Source: Gammaproteobacteria bacterium
Lineage (GTDB): Bacteria; Pseudomonadota; Gammaproteobacteria; Pseudomonadales; Pseudohongiellaceae
DNA: 64,000 nt
NCBI GenBank assembly: GCA_030831165.1
Contig: JAURLP010000029.1
Location: 58,140-122,139, forward strand
Reading direction: 5' to 3'
Within the stretch, counting starts at the first letter, position 1. Each line of letters starts with the position of its first letter. The notes beneath the pieces were generated by a model. The model was not told the DNA's origin, did not search any database, and saw nothing but the letters and a program-made list of their open reading frames with translations. Shown in pieces: positions 31,338-41,414 of the stretch. Made by a program: the position numbers and the translations under genes.

Positions 31338-32201
31338 ATGAAAGTAATTATCGTTAGTGGTCGCTCCGGCTCTGGGAAAAGTACCTGCCTGCACGTATTG
31401 GAAGATCTGGGTTATTACTGTGTTGACAATATGCCCGCCAGTTTATTGGCAGCACTCGCAGAACGAATAGCTAAAGAAAACAACAATGAACTCAACAGAG
31501 TCGCAGTCAGTATTGATGCCAGAAATTTATCAGGCGATCTTTCAAAGTTTAGAGAAATATTCGACAGATTAGATGCCTCCACTCTGGACAGGCAAATTAT
31601 CTTTTTGGATGCTGAGACTGACACCCTGTTGAAACGCTTTAGTGAAACCCGGCGTAAGCATCCCTTGAGCAATTCTGACTTGGGCCTCCTTGAAGCAATT
31701 AAGCTAGAAAAAGAATTACTTGCTCCCATTGCTAATCTAGCAAACTTAATGATAGACACCAGCACTCTGACTTTACACGACTTGCGTGATATCGTGCGTG
31801 ACAGGGTAGCCAATCATAAGCCCAACATCCTGGCCTTACAATTTCAGTCTTTTGGCTTTAAACATGGCATTCCCAAGGATGCCGATATGGTTTTCGATCT
31901 TCGTTGCTTGCCAAATCCCTATTGGGTCAACACCCTCAGAGGACTGACAGGGCTGAATAAGGAAGTTATCGACTATCTGGAAGCACAGCCTGAAGTTGAA
32001 AAAATGTATAATGATCTCAAGGGCTTTCTTGAAAACTGGATACCTAGCTTTGAGCGTAACAACCGTAATTACATCACTGTTGCCCTGGGTTGTACTGGTG
32101 GGCAGCACCGCTCCGTTTTCCTTAGCGAAAAACTAAAGAAGCATTTTTCCCAAACAATTAGTAATATTCAGGTTCGACACAGAGAACTAAGTAATTTCTA
32201 G
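31338..32201 (+). CDS. rapZ: RNase adapter protein RapZ
   Basis: 287 residues, with Walker A VSGRSGSGKSTCLHVLEDLG, then DNMPASLL and the C-terminal segment VALGCTGGQHRSVFLSEKL. RapZ senses glucosamine-6-phosphate and guides RNase E to GlmZ-type sRNA in enterobacteria. It stands between ptsN and npr, the standard Ntr-PTS order. Confidence 0.96.
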   Translation: MKVIIVSGRSGSGKSTCLHVLEDLGYYCVDNMPASLLAALAERIAKENNNELNRVAVSIDARNLSGDLSKFREIFDRLDASTLDRQIIFLDAETDTLLKRFSETRRKHPLSNSDLGLLEAIKLEKELLAPIANLANLMIDTSTLTLHDLRDIVRDRVANHKPNILALQFQSFGFKHGIPKDADMVFDLRCLPNPYWVNTLRGLTGLNKEVIDYLEAQPEVEKMYNDLKGFLENWIPSFERNNRNYITVALGCTGGQHRSVFLSEKLKKHFSQTISNIQVRHRELSNF

Positions 32202-32204
32202 CAG

Positions 32205-32471
32205 ATGATCGAAGATAAAATCACAATCAGCAACAAAGCTGGCTTGCATGCCCGAGCTGCAGCAAAGCTAGTCGAAGTTGTTAACAAATTTGAATCTCAG
32301 TTCGAAATTGGTAGCGATGAGAAAATGGTCGATGGTAAGAGCATACTTTCAATTATGCTGCTCGCTGCATCCCCGGGAACCGTGCTTGATATCAAATTAA
32401 ATGGCAGCGATGAACTTGAAGCTTTTACTGCCATTAATGACTTGGTTGAGAATAAATTCGGCGAAGAGTAA
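32205..32471 (+). CDS. ptsO: nitrogen PTS phosphocarrier Npr (HPr-like)
   Basis: 88 residues with the HPr active site NKAGLHARAAAKLVE (H15) and the KSILSIMLLAASPGT segment corresponding to the Ser46 region of HPr. It takes phosphate from PtsP and passes it to PtsN. Three bases after rapZ. Confidence 0.95.
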   Translation: MIEDKITISNKAGLHARAAAKLVEVVNKFESQFEIGSDEKMVDGKSILSIMLLAASPGTVLDIKLNGSDELEAFTAINDLVENKFGEE

Positions 32472-32514
32472 AACAGCAAACCAGAAGAATCCCATCAAGA
32501 CCAGAACAGCATAA

Positions 32515-34200
32515 CTACCCGTCTACTTTTTTTGCAACGAACAGCATAAATAAACTAAAAAACCCCACCACAAGTATCATTGCCAGCCACAAGGGTGTGC
32601 CTAGCATTGCCGGAAGATATCCAAGCCCTATTGCACTAGCGGCAACCAAAAGAGCATAAGGAAACTGAGTCCTCACATGATGAATATGATCACAGGATGT
32701 CGCAATAGAACTCATTACAGTGGTATCTGAAATTGGTGAGCAATGATCCCCAAAAATCGCACCATCAAGTACAGCAGCCAAACTCACAATAGTCACTAAA
32801 CCATAAACCCCGCCATCCAGCTGAAATGCAATCTGGGATGTAATGGGAATAAAAATAGCCATAGTTCCCCAGGCCGTACCAGTAGCAATAGCGGCTGCAG
32901 CACTAAGAATAAACACAATTACCGGATAAATTAACACCGGCATTGAATCGCCCACTACTGCTACGAGAAATGGCCCTGTTTGCAGTTCGTTACAGATAAC
33001 ACTGAGCGTCCATGCCAGGATTAAGATTTGCCAGGGATAGAAAGCCGACTTTGCCCCTTGCTTAATTGCCCTGCCAATTGACTGCTTAGGCAAAGTTGCG
33101 ATGACTATTGCGCAGAATATTGCCGTTAGCAATGCCAGCAGTCCTGCTATATTCAATACATGAACATTATTCTCAGAAGCTGATATAACCTCACGCCAGA
33201 CACTCAAACTAAGAAGATTCAGAGGCTCTTCAGCAAGCAAGCCTAATCCTCCACCATCGATCCAGAGCCCCAGAAATAGCATAAAAAATAAAATCCCAAA
33301 AGGGTAGAATGCTGTAGACATTCTGATTCTGGCAGTTTTTTCTGGTTCTATATTGTCATTTACTTTACTTAGAAAAATTGCATCAGGAGCACTGAGCTCG
33401 CCCAACCTGCTTCGTCTTTCGGCAAGTAACATCCCGCCAAATTCACGTCGAGACCCGATATTCACAAAAATATACAGGATCATAAAGATGCAGTAGAAAC
33501 GAAACCCAAGGGCATCAAGAAACATTGAATAGGCGTCTCGATCAAAACCCAAAGCGACACTCACTTCAGAAAAGATGCCGACTTCATAACCGATCCAGGT
33601 CGACATCAGTGCTATGCCTGAAATAGGCGCAGCAGTAGCATCCACGATAAAGGCCAGCTTTTCCCGACTCACTAGCATTGCGTCGGAAATAGGCCGCATG
33701 GAAGTGCCCACGATCATGACATTGGCATAGTCATCAATAAAAACCAAGAAACCCATGAGGCTTGTAATCAGCTGCGTTGACCGGGGTCCTTTAGCATATT
33801 TTTCAAGCCACCTGACTATAGCCAGCAAGCCACCCGATAGAATAACAATGCTAACCATGGTCAGCATCAACATAATGAAGGCGAGGACCGCTAAATTAAA
33901 AGGGTCGCTTATCACGTTCCAAAGATGAATACCCAGGGTATTGAGACTTGAAGTCCATGCAGACACTTGATTAAAAGCGGGTGGGACATTAATCAATATA
34001 CTGCCAAGAACAACTCCTGCAGCGAGACTCAATAATAAACGTCTGGTGGCAATTGCAAAAGCCACCGCAATAACTGGTGGCAAGATACTATACCAAACAA
34101 CGCTACTTTCATTAGACAAAGGCTGAACAGACCATGCCATCACAGAAAAGCCCATGATCACGAGAGCGGCAATAACTATTTTTGATTTAATAATAGACAT
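32515..34200 (-). CDS. Na+/H+ antiporter, NhaC family
   Basis: 561 residues with about a dozen membrane helices. Family motifs include FIDDYANVMIVGTSMRPISD, DATAAPISGIALMSTWIGYE, GTAWGTMAIFIPI and the C-terminal GAIFGDHCSPISDTTVMSS. These match the NhaC superfamily. It is inserted between npr and mgtE, which normally lie close together, and points against them. Substrate (Na+/H+ or an organic acid exchange such as malate/lactate) is inferred. Confidence 0.85.
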   Translation of the reverse strand: MSIIKSKIVIAALVIMGFSVMAWSVQPLSNESSVVWYSILPPVIAVAFAIATRRLLLSLAAGVVLGSILINVPPAFNQVSAWTSSLNTLGIHLWNVISDPFNLAVLAFIMLMLTMVSIVILSGGLLAIVRWLEKYAKGPRSTQLITSLMGFLVFIDDYANVMIVGTSMRPISDAMLVSREKLAFIVDATAAPISGIALMSTWIGYEVGIFSEVSVALGFDRDAYSMFLDALGFRFYCIFMILYIFVNIGSRREFGGMLLAERRSRLGELSAPDAIFLSKVNDNIEPEKTARIRMSTAFYPFGILFFMLFLGLWIDGGGLGLLAEEPLNLLSLSVWREVISASENNVHVLNIAGLLALLTAIFCAIVIATLPKQSIGRAIKQGAKSAFYPWQILILAWTLSVICNELQTGPFLVAVVGDSMPVLIYPVIVFILSAAAAIATGTAWGTMAIFIPITSQIAFQLDGGVYGLVTIVSLAAVLDGAIFGDHCSPISDTTVMSSIATSCDHIHHVRTQFPYALLVAASAIGLGYLPAMLGTPLWLAMILVVGFFSLFMLFVAKKVDG

Positions 34201-34303
34201 GAATATTATGGCTGTAATCCTTCTTTCTAAGGCTTTGCAGCCTTCACACTGCTATAATACCCACTTCTAATATCAGATGTCTTTGTGAAGTTTCTAAGAA
34301 AGT

Positions 34304-35662
34304 ATGCTGCAAACGAGCGAAAACACAAATCAAACTCAGGAACAACTAGAAGCGCTTAGTACTGCGCTGGAAAGTGGCTCCTTTGTGCGTGTGCGGCAAA
34401 TGCTCAATAAACTGCCCTCTCCCACTATCGCACATTTACTGGAATCATCACCACATAAGGCACGAGAAATACTATGGCGCTTGGTAGCCAAAGAAAATGA
34501 AGGCGATGTCCTAAATTTTCTTAATGAGGATATTCAAAGCGACATCCTTAATAAATTGAGCCCAAAAGAAGTGGCCAGCCTGACAGAAGGGCTTGAAACT
34601 GATGACCTTGCAGACATACTGCAACAACTTCCTGAACAGGTCATTAATGAAGTGCTTTTGGCCATGGGAGACCAGGACAGACAGCGTCTGGAGGCCGTAC
34701 TTTTCTACCCTGAAGATACCGCAGGTGGCCTGTTAAATACTGACACAATTACAGTAAGGCGAAGTCATACTCTTGATGTTGTACTGCGTTATTTGCGCCG
34801 TCATAATGAAATTCCAAGCATGACCGATAATATTCTCGTCGTTAGTCGTGAAGACCGCCTGGTTGGCTTGCTACCTTTACGCAAAGTGTTGGTTTCAGAC
34901 CCCAATCTCACCGTCAGCGAAATCATGATTACAGATTTTGAGGCCATCCCTGTCTCCATGCCCGATAACGAAGTAGCACAACTGTTTCAAAGAATGGATT
35001 GGGTTTCAGCGCCGGTTGTTGATGAAAATGGCAAATTACTGGGTCGAATCACAATTGACGATATTGTCGATGTCATTAGAGAAGATGCAGATCATTCATT
35101 CATGCGCATGGCCGGCCTGGGCGAAGATGATGATACTTTTGCGCCGGTATTCAAAACGGCAAAACGTCGAGCTATTTGGCTGGGTGTCAATCTGATAACA
35201 GCATTTTTGGCGGCTATTGTTATTAGTCGTTTTTCAGACACTATTAATGAAATTGTTGCCCTGGCTGTATTAATGACCATCGTCGCCAGTATGGGAGGTG
35301 TTGCCGGTAACCAAACCTTAACGCTGGTTATCAGGAGTATGGCTCTCGGTCAGATTGGTAAAACCAACTCTTTATGGCTAATGCGCCGTGAACTGGGAGT
35401 CGGCTTGCTTAATGGACTGCTATGGGCACTAGTGGCAGCCTTGATTGCTATTTTCTGGTTTTCTGATAACAAACTGGCCTATATATTTGCTGGAGCCATG
35501 ATCATAACGATTATAGTAGCCGCATTATCAGGGGCCTTGTTACCCATTCTCCTGAAGAAACTAAAAATTGACCCGGCTTTAGCAGGAAGTGTTGTCCTAA
35601 CGACTATCACTGATGTTGTTGGCTTCCTATCTTTTCTTGGCTTAGCGGCTCTGCTTTATTAA
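34304..35662 (+). CDS. mgtE: magnesium transporter MgtE
   Basis: 452 residues: N-terminal superhelical domain (LLESSPHKAREILWRL), two CBS domains (about 140-265) and five C-terminal membrane helices with the pore segment MGGVAGNQTLTLVIRSMA. MgtE is a Mg2+-gated channel. Six bases before darP; same order as other gammaproteobacteria. Confidence 0.96.
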   Translation: MLQTSENTNQTQEQLEALSTALESGSFVRVRQMLNKLPSPTIAHLLESSPHKAREILWRLVAKENEGDVLNFLNEDIQSDILNKLSPKEVASLTEGLETDDLADILQQLPEQVINEVLLAMGDQDRQRLEAVLFYPEDTAGGLLNTDTITVRRSHTLDVVLRYLRRHNEIPSMTDNILVVSREDRLVGLLPLRKVLVSDPNLTVSEIMITDFEAIPVSMPDNEVAQLFQRMDWVSAPVVDENGKLLGRITIDDIVDVIREDADHSFMRMAGLGEDDDTFAPVFKTAKRRAIWLGVNLITAFLAAIVISRFSDTINEIVALAVLMTIVASMGGVAGNQTLTLVIRSMALGQIGKTNSLWLMRRELGVGLLNGLLWALVAALIAIFWFSDNKLAYIFAGAMIITIIVAALSGALLPILLKKLKIDPALAGSVVLTTITDVVGFLSFLGLAALLY

Positions 35663-35668
35663 ACCCTC

Positions 35669-36190
35669 ATGGATAATAACTCCGAAGATTTTCCAATAGA
35701 TACCGACGACCCTGTCAGCAAAAGTCAGCGTAAACGTGAGATGCTGGCTTTACAGGAGTTAGGCAAAAAGCTTACGGAGCTTAATACCTCTCTGCTTTTA
35801 AAGTGTCAGCTACCCGATGATTTATTAAGAGCAATTGAAGAATTCCAGCGCTTACCCAACAAACACGAAGCAAGACGCAGACAACTACAGTTTATTGGTA
35901 AATTAATGCGCAATACAGACACATCATTAATTGAAAAGGTGCTCAATCAGGATCAACACAACGCTAATTTAAATAAGCGTTTTTTTAAACAGCTCGAAGA
36001 ATTGAGAGAACGACTGTTAGCTGGCTCAGAAGATGCTTTGCAACAACTTATTCTTGACCACCCGTCGATAGATATTCAATATTTGCGTCAGCTAATCCGC
36101 CAGACTCAAAAAGAACAGGATCAGAAGAAGCCTCCAAGTTCAGCTAAAAAGTTGTTTCAATATCTACGCGAACTCAAGCAAGCAGATTAA
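35669..36190 (+). CDS. darP: ribosome biogenesis factor DarP (YjgA)
   Basis: 173 residues, a charged helical protein with SKSQRKREMLALQELGKKL, the DUF615 signature, followed by RRRQLQFIGKLMRNTD. DarP helps mature the 50S peptidyl-transferase centre. Its last four bases overlap the end of the convergent apbC gene. Confidence 0.94.
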   Translation: MDNNSEDFPIDTDDPVSKSQRKREMLALQELGKKLTELNTSLLLKCQLPDDLLRAIEEFQRLPNKHEARRRQLQFIGKLMRNTDTSLIEKVLNQDQHNANLNKRFFKQLEELRERLLAGSEDALQQLILDHPSIDIQYLRQLIRQTQKEQDQKKPPSSAKKLFQYLRELKQAD

Positions 36191-37029
36191 TCATCTACAA
36201 CGCTGATATTAGGACTGCTTAAACTACTGTTTAAATCCTGTACCGTAATGGCTACTCTTGCAGCAATACTCCGATATATTTCCGCAACCTTTCCATAGGC
36301 ATCTGCAGCCACAATCGGCAAGCCTTCATCACTGCGCTCACGAATAGAGGAGTCCAGCGGCAAACTTCCTAGCACCTCTACGGCATAATCTTTAGCTATG
36401 CGCTCAGCACCACCTTTACCAAAAATATGCTCCTCATGCCCACATTCACTACAAATATGCAGCCCCATGTTTTCAACTACACCTAAAATTGGAATGCCAA
36501 CTTTGCGGAACATTTCTATCCCGCGCTTGGCATCCAATAAGGCAACATCTTGTGGAGTCGTCACTATCACTGCGCCTGTAACCGGAACAGATTGCGCCAA
36601 ACTTAATTGAATATCGCCTGTTCCTGGGGGCATGTCTACAACCAGATAGTCCAGTTCCCCCCACTGTGTGTCATTGAGTATTTGGTTGAATGCACCAACT
36701 ACCATTGGTCCGCGCCAAGCCATGGCTTGATTTGGATCTACTAGAAAGCCAATTGAATGACAATAAATGCCGTGAGCAAAAATCGGTTTCATGGTTCGCT
36801 CGTCAATAATCTCTGGTCGGGTTCCTTCTGGCAAACCCAGCATTATAGGAATGCTGGGGCCATAAATATCCGCATCATATAAACCTACTTTCGCACCCTG
36901 GTCTTTTAAGCTTAGAGCCAGATTGACCGCTGTTGTAGATTTACCCACGCCGCCTTTGCCTGAGGCAACGACAATAATATTTTTTATACCTGCCAGGTTT
37001 GGACTAATGTCAGTTTGCTTTTGATTCAT
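36187..37029 (-). CDS. apbC: iron-sulfur cluster carrier ATPase ApbC/Mrp (short form)
   Basis: 280 residues with the deviant Walker A VVASGKGGVGKSTTAVNLAL, DADIYGPSIPIMLGLP, VVDMPPGTGDIQLSL and the Fe-S CxxC motif (ICSECGHEEH). It starts almost directly at the P-loop, so it lacks the N-terminal MIP18/DUF59 domain that E. coli Mrp (about 369 residues) carries. It scaffolds and delivers 4Fe-4S clusters. Confidence 0.94.
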   Translation of the reverse strand: MNQKQTDISPNLAGIKNIIVVASGKGGVGKSTTAVNLALSLKDQGAKVGLYDADIYGPSIPIMLGLPEGTRPEIIDERTMKPIFAHGIYCHSIGFLVDPNQAMAWRGPMVVGAFNQILNDTQWGELDYLVVDMPPGTGDIQLSLAQSVPVTGAVIVTTPQDVALLDAKRGIEMFRKVGIPILGVVENMGLHICSECGHEEHIFGKGGAERIAKDYAVEVLGSLPLDSSIRERSDEGLPIVAADAYGKVAEIYRSIAARVAITVQDLNSSLSSPNISVVDD

Positions 37030-37086
37030 ATAACTCTCTCACACTTTGCTTTCAGGGTAGTGAGTCTGTGTTAATTATTTTATTAA

Positions 37087-37110
37087 AAAAGGGGCACCAG
37101 GGCCCCTTTT
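37087..37110. terminator. intrinsic terminator after the membrane pyrophosphatase gene
   Basis: AAAAGGGGC (37087-37095) pairs with GCCCCTTTT (37102-37110) around a six-base loop, with A- and T-runs on both sides. It lies 27 bases past the minus-strand hppA stop and before apbC. Confidence 0.88.
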
Positions 37111-37136
37111 TATATTCACATGAAGCGCGCTTTGAA

Positions 37137-39275
37137 TTAAAGCAGTAAGCCGCCATAATTAACAAAAAACGGCGCAAACACTAAACTCAAAATTGCTGAT
37201 AGTTTAATCAGAATATTCAGTGAAGGGCCTGAAGTATCTTTTAGCGGATCACCAACAGTATCTCCAACGACTGCCGCTTTATGTTCATCCGAACCTTTTC
37301 CGCCAAGATTCCCTGCTTCAATATATTTCTTGGCATTATCCCAGGCGCCACCACTATTGGAAGAAGCAATAGCCAAAACACCACCTGTTACTAGTGAGCC
37401 AGCTAACATCCCCGCCACAGCAGAAACACCAAACAAAAATCCAACGGCAAGTGGCGTACCCATAATCAAAACGCCGGGGGCGATCATTTCACGCAAGGCA
37501 GCCTTGGTGGAAATAGCAACACACTGTGCATACTGAGGGCGTCCCTGACCTTCCATGATGCCGGGAATTTCTCGGAATTGTCGACGAACTTCCTCAATCA
37601 TGTCATAAGCTGCAGCACCAACAGATTTCATCGTCATCGCTGAGAACAGAAAAGGTAATACTGCTCCCATAAACAAGCTGACGAACACTACCGGGTCAAG
37701 CAAGGTAATTGATCCAATCAGATCATAATCGGCACCAAATTCAGGAAGCTCACGCATTAAGTTTTGTGAGTGGGTTAAGAATGCACTGAACAATGCCAGT
37801 GAAGTCAGGATTGCAGCTCCAATAGCGAAACCTTTACCAATAGCTGCAGTTGTATTTCCAGCAGAATCAAGAATATCAGTACGACGACGTACTTCCTTAT
37901 CCAGACCGACCATTTCAGCAATACCACCCGCATTATCGGCAACAGGACCATAAGCATCAATTGTCAGGGCAATTGCTAAAGTACCCAGCATGCCCAAAGA
38001 AGCAATGGCAATTCCGTACATGCCAGCCAGCTCCCATGAAACAAATATTGAAATAGCAATGGCAGCATAAGGTAGAACAGTACTTTTATAGCCAAGTGCC
38101 AGACCAAATATAATGTTAGTAGCTGCACCAGTTTCGCAAGACTTGGCGATATCCTGAACCGGCTTGTATTGATCCGATGTGTAATACTCAGTTAAGAGTC
38201 CTACTGCAAGTCCAGCCAGCAAGCCAGAAAAGAAACACCAGTAAACACCAGTGTTTGAATACATTTCACCATTAATAGCAAAAGAATCCGGAATCATCCA
38301 CATAGTCACAAAATAAAGCACTACTGCCATAATGCCACTTGAAATCATCAAGAGTTTCTTCAATGCAGGTGCTACTTGTTCCTCAGTGTGAACGCGCACC
38401 AACATTTTTGTTACAAGACTGACAGGAATGCCAACCGCTGAAATCATGATTGGATAAAGCATCGCATTCAAATCGGCAGAAAACGCTATTGCAGAAATAA
38501 CCAGCGCTGCGCAAGTACTCTCAGCACATGAGCCAAACAAATCGGCGCCCATACCTGCCACGTCACCTACATTATCACCAACGTTATCGGCAATAACAGC
38601 AGGGTTACGGGGGTCGTCTTCAGGAATACCTTTTTCTACTTTTCCTACCAGATCAGCCCCTACATCAGCCGCTTTGGTAAAAATCCCTCCACCAACACGA
38701 GCAAAAAGGGCAATAGAGGATCCACCCAGACCAAAACCGGCTATAACTTCCATCAATACGTTATTTTCAACATCAGGCAACAAAGCGCCCATTGCCAGAT
38801 AAATGATAATTAAACCCAGAGTAGCTAAACCAACCAGGGCAAAACCCATCACTGCACCTGAATTCATAGCGACAATAAACGCATCAGCAATGTTGTTGCG
38901 GGCAGAAACAGTCGTACGAGCGTTACCAGCGGTGGCAACTTTCATGCCTATATAGCCGGAAAGAATGGAAATAATTGCACCAAACAGGAAAGCTATCGCT
39001 GTAAAAATACCTTCACGAACATCTGGCGTATGTTGATCATCAATCAATAGCGCAATGACTATTGCAAAACCAATCATAAAATAAGCCAGGTATTTGTATT
39101 CCTGCTTTAAAAAAGCCATAGCTCCTTCAGCAATAGCCCCATGAATACTGATAAGGCGCCCACTTTCTTCCGCATCAAGTCCCAAGTCCAAAGGAATGCT
39201 TGTCACTTTTTTCATGTAATAAAAAGCAATGGCAAGCCCCAAAAGGGACAGGATAAAAATTAGTGCAATTGTCAT
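37137..39275 (-). CDS. hppA: membrane-bound K+-dependent type proton(?)-translocating pyrophosphatase
   Basis: 712 residues, about 16 membrane helices, with [20 protein letters not shown] (substrate site) and [17 protein letters not shown]. The position that sets potassium dependence reads [10 protein letters not shown] (A477), the K+-stimulated class; K+-independent enzymes have Lys. The ion-gate Glu in helix 6 is not at the usual place (G248, where others have E) but four residues on (E252). As I recall, that shift marks K+-dependent H+ pumps. It hydrolyses pyrophosphate to build an ion gradient. Confidence 0.95.
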   Translation of the reverse strand: MTIALIFILSLLGLAIAFYYMKKVTSIPLDLGLDAEESGRLISIHGAIAEGAMAFLKQEYKYLAYFMIGFAIVIALLIDDQHTPDVREGIFTAIAFLFGAIISILSGYIGMKVATAGNARTTVSARNNIADAFIVAMNSGAVMGFALVGLATLGLIIIYLAMGALLPDVENNVLMEVIAGFGLGGSSIALFARVGGGIFTKAADVGADLVGKVEKGIPEDDPRNPAVIADNVGDNVGDVAGMGADLFGSCAESTCAALVISAIAFSADLNAMLYPIMISAVGIPVSLVTKMLVRVHTEEQVAPALKKLLMISSGIMAVVLYFVTMWMIPDSFAINGEMYSNTGVYWCFFSGLLAGLAVGLLTEYYTSDQYKPVQDIAKSCETGAATNIIFGLALGYKSTVLPYAAIAISIFVSWELAGMYGIAIASLGMLGTLAIALTIDAYGPVADNAGGIAEMVGLDKEVRRRTDILDSAGNTTAAIGKGFAIGAAILTSLALFSAFLTHSQNLMRELPEFGADYDLIGSITLLDPVVFVSLFMGAVLPFLFSAMTMKSVGAAAYDMIEEVRRQFREIPGIMEGQGRPQYAQCVAISTKAALREMIAPGVLIMGTPLAVGFLFGVSAVAGMLAGSLVTGGVLAIASSNSGGAWDNAKKYIEAGNLGGKGSDEHKAAVVGDTVGDPLKDTSGPSLNILIKLSAILSLVFAPFFVNYGGLLL

Positions 39276-39384
39276 CCAGAAATTCTCCGTACAAATTAAT
39301 TAAAAATAGGTTGAAAAAAACCCGCGAACTTTACCACAACGCGATGAACAAACAAAGCAATGATAGGGTGCTATCCAGTATGAC

Positions 39385-39972
39385 TTATTGAGTTTGCAGG
39401 GCGGCAGCCTGAGCTCGCAAACGCTCTAGTTGTTCGGCCAATTGCTCAAGCCGTTCAGTATCTATATCTTGCTCTAACAAGCCTGTTTCGGAATCCAGAT
39501 TATTAAACTTCTCGCTTTCTTCACTAAGGGCAGCAGACATACTTTCTGCGGCTTCAAGTGCCTGAGTTAAAATGCTGTTAGCGGACTCTATGCTTTGGGT
39601 TTGTTCATTAAGCATTTGAACCTGCATGTTTAATTCTTCAATTCTGGCCTGTTGTCTGGCCAAGGCTGCTTCTTGTCGCAATTGTTCAGCTTCTATTTCG
39701 GCTGCTCTTCTGGCTTCTTCTGCCAGTCTTCGCGCCTCTCTTGCTTCTGCTTCTCTTCTGGCCTCCTCCTCTTGGAGAGCCGCTTGCCTACTGGCTTCTT
39801 GACGCTCAAGTTCTTCAATTCGCAAGCTCTCTAGACGAGCTAATTCAGCCTGCTCAGCGGCCATTTGCTGCTCTGCACGGGCATTTTCTTCCACAGCATT
39901 ATTAACACAGGCAGATAGGAATGTCGCAAGTAGGACTACTGTAACTTTCAAGAAGCGTTGATTAAATTTCAT
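39385..39972 (-). CDS. coiled-coil lipoprotein of unknown function
   Basis: 195 residues. A lipoprotein signal ends in LSAC (Cys22). Residues 30-125 are an uninterrupted Glu/Ala/Arg-rich coiled coil, and the remainder is helical and acidic. Composition resembles TolA-like spacers or Lpp-like proteins, but there is no recognisable domain. It is divergent from the unknown exported protein next door. A periplasmic structural role is possible but not shown. Confidence 0.75.
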   Translation of the reverse strand: MKFNQRFLKVTVVLLATFLSACVNNAVEENARAEQQMAAEQAELARLESLRIEELERQEASRQAALQEEEARREAEAREARRLAEEARRAAEIEAEQLRQEAALARQQARIEELNMQVQMLNEQTQSIESANSILTQALEAAESMSAALSEESEKFNNLDSETGLLEQDIDTERLEQLAEQLERLRAQAAALQTQ

Positions 39973-40032
39973 ATTCCCTTTTTAAGGCCGAAACAAGTAA
40001 GGCAGCGATAATACAGTAAAAGCCCACTATTT

Positions 40033-41397
40033 ATGAAAATTTTTGTTGATAACTATCCAGAACAAACAAGGCTAAGTATACTGTTTGCTATGAAGTTTTT
40101 TAAATACACAATAAGCTCACTTTTTTTATTATTGCTCAGCTTACCCTTGCTTGGCTCATTCATCGTGCTTGAGGAAACGGCCACTTACCCCATGAACAGA
40201 CAACTTAACCCTGAGCAAATAAGCAGCATTGAGGATATGTTAATCGAATATGACCCGCGTTATTTGTTCAACAATAATGATCAATCTATTGAATTAAATG
40301 AAGCTGAAAGCAATGCTCTTCTGGTCTACTTTTCTCAGCAGTTAGACAATAACAATTTTGACTGGCTTACCGACAGCAGTATGTCTGTTGAGTTATTACC
40401 CGATACCATCAGGTTAGTGGGCAGTTTTGCTATTAAACCCAATTTATTTGGGCGCTATTTAAATTTTGAAGCCAGCTTTAATGAATTAGACAACAAACTG
40501 ATTTTGCATGAGCTTCGCCTGGGCGATCTTAAAGTCCCTGCCCTTATCTTCCGTCCCTTATTAAATTACAGCCAAAAAGAACTTGCCCGGAATAATAACT
40601 ATCTGCTGATGAGCTCAATGCTGAGGTCTATCAAGCACTTAGAAATCCGCGAAAATTATCTGGGCCTCACTGTCAATTGGACTTCCGAAGATTTTGATCT
40701 CGTTAGAGAGGAGGCCCGTCGGCTACTTATCGACCAAACAACCCATAAGCAACTTATTACTTTCCAAAACCATTTAACCAGTATCACCACTGCTATGGCC
40801 CCAGAGGCCAGATCAATCAGTTTGAATGCCTTGCTGGTGCCGCTTTTCAGTCTTGCTTTGGAAAGTACCGGAGATCCCATTGAAGAAAACCAGGCAATAT
40901 TATTAATTCTAAGTGCATTTTTATTGGATGAACTGGCTATTGAAGATTTAGTTGGGCCTGAATCAGCAGCAACAATGCCAAAACCACTTCGTGTTACTCT
41001 CGAATCAAGAGATGATCTTCCTCGTCATATTATTGCTTCTGCTGCGATTGCCGCTTATGCCGATAATGATATGGCTAATATCTTGTCTATATACAAGGAA
41101 GTTCATGACAGCCGGAGCAATTCTGGTTTCAGCTTTAGCGATATCACGGCCAATCAAATTGGTACTCGTATTGGAGAACTGGCAACTAGCAACCAGAATA
41201 GCGCCATTCAACTTCAACGTTTCTTTGCAGGGGTCGAGCTTGAAAGTGAATATATGCCACCAGTCGGTCGCCCTGATGGTATCAGCGAAGCTGAGTTTAC
41301 CGCTCAATATGGCAGCCGAAGTTCTTATACGTATTTAAACCGACTAGCAACAATAGAAACGACTATTGAGCAATTGCCAATTTTTCAACGCTTTTAA
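40033..41397 (+). CDS. conserved membrane-anchored protein of unknown function
   Basis: 454 residues if begun at 40033; an ATG at 40090 would place the protein's start right at the hydrophobic helix (ISSLFLLLLSLPLLGSFIVL). Neither has a convincing ribosome site. The rest is soluble, presumably periplasmic, with no motif I know. It ends in an aromatic-rich tail. It lies 17 bases before the small DksA-like gene and may be cotranscribed with it. Confidence 0.7.
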   Translation: MKIFVDNYPEQTRLSILFAMKFFKYTISSLFLLLLSLPLLGSFIVLEETATYPMNRQLNPEQISSIEDMLIEYDPRYLFNNNDQSIELNEAESNALLVYFSQQLDNNNFDWLTDSSMSVELLPDTIRLVGSFAIKPNLFGRYLNFEASFNELDNKLILHELRLGDLKVPALIFRPLLNYSQKELARNNNYLLMSSMLRSIKHLEIRENYLGLTVNWTSEDFDLVREEARRLLIDQTTHKQLITFQNHLTSITTAMAPEARSISLNALLVPLFSLALESTGDPIEENQAILLILSAFLLDELAIEDLVGPESAATMPKPLRVTLESRDDLPRHIIASAAIAAYADNDMANILSIYKEVHDSRSNSGFSFSDITANQIGTRIGELATSNQNSAIQLQRFFAGVELESEYMPPVGRPDGISEAEFTAQYGSRSSYTYLNRLATIETTIEQLPIFQRF

Positions 41398-41414
41398 AAT
41401 TTCAGGGCACTAAT

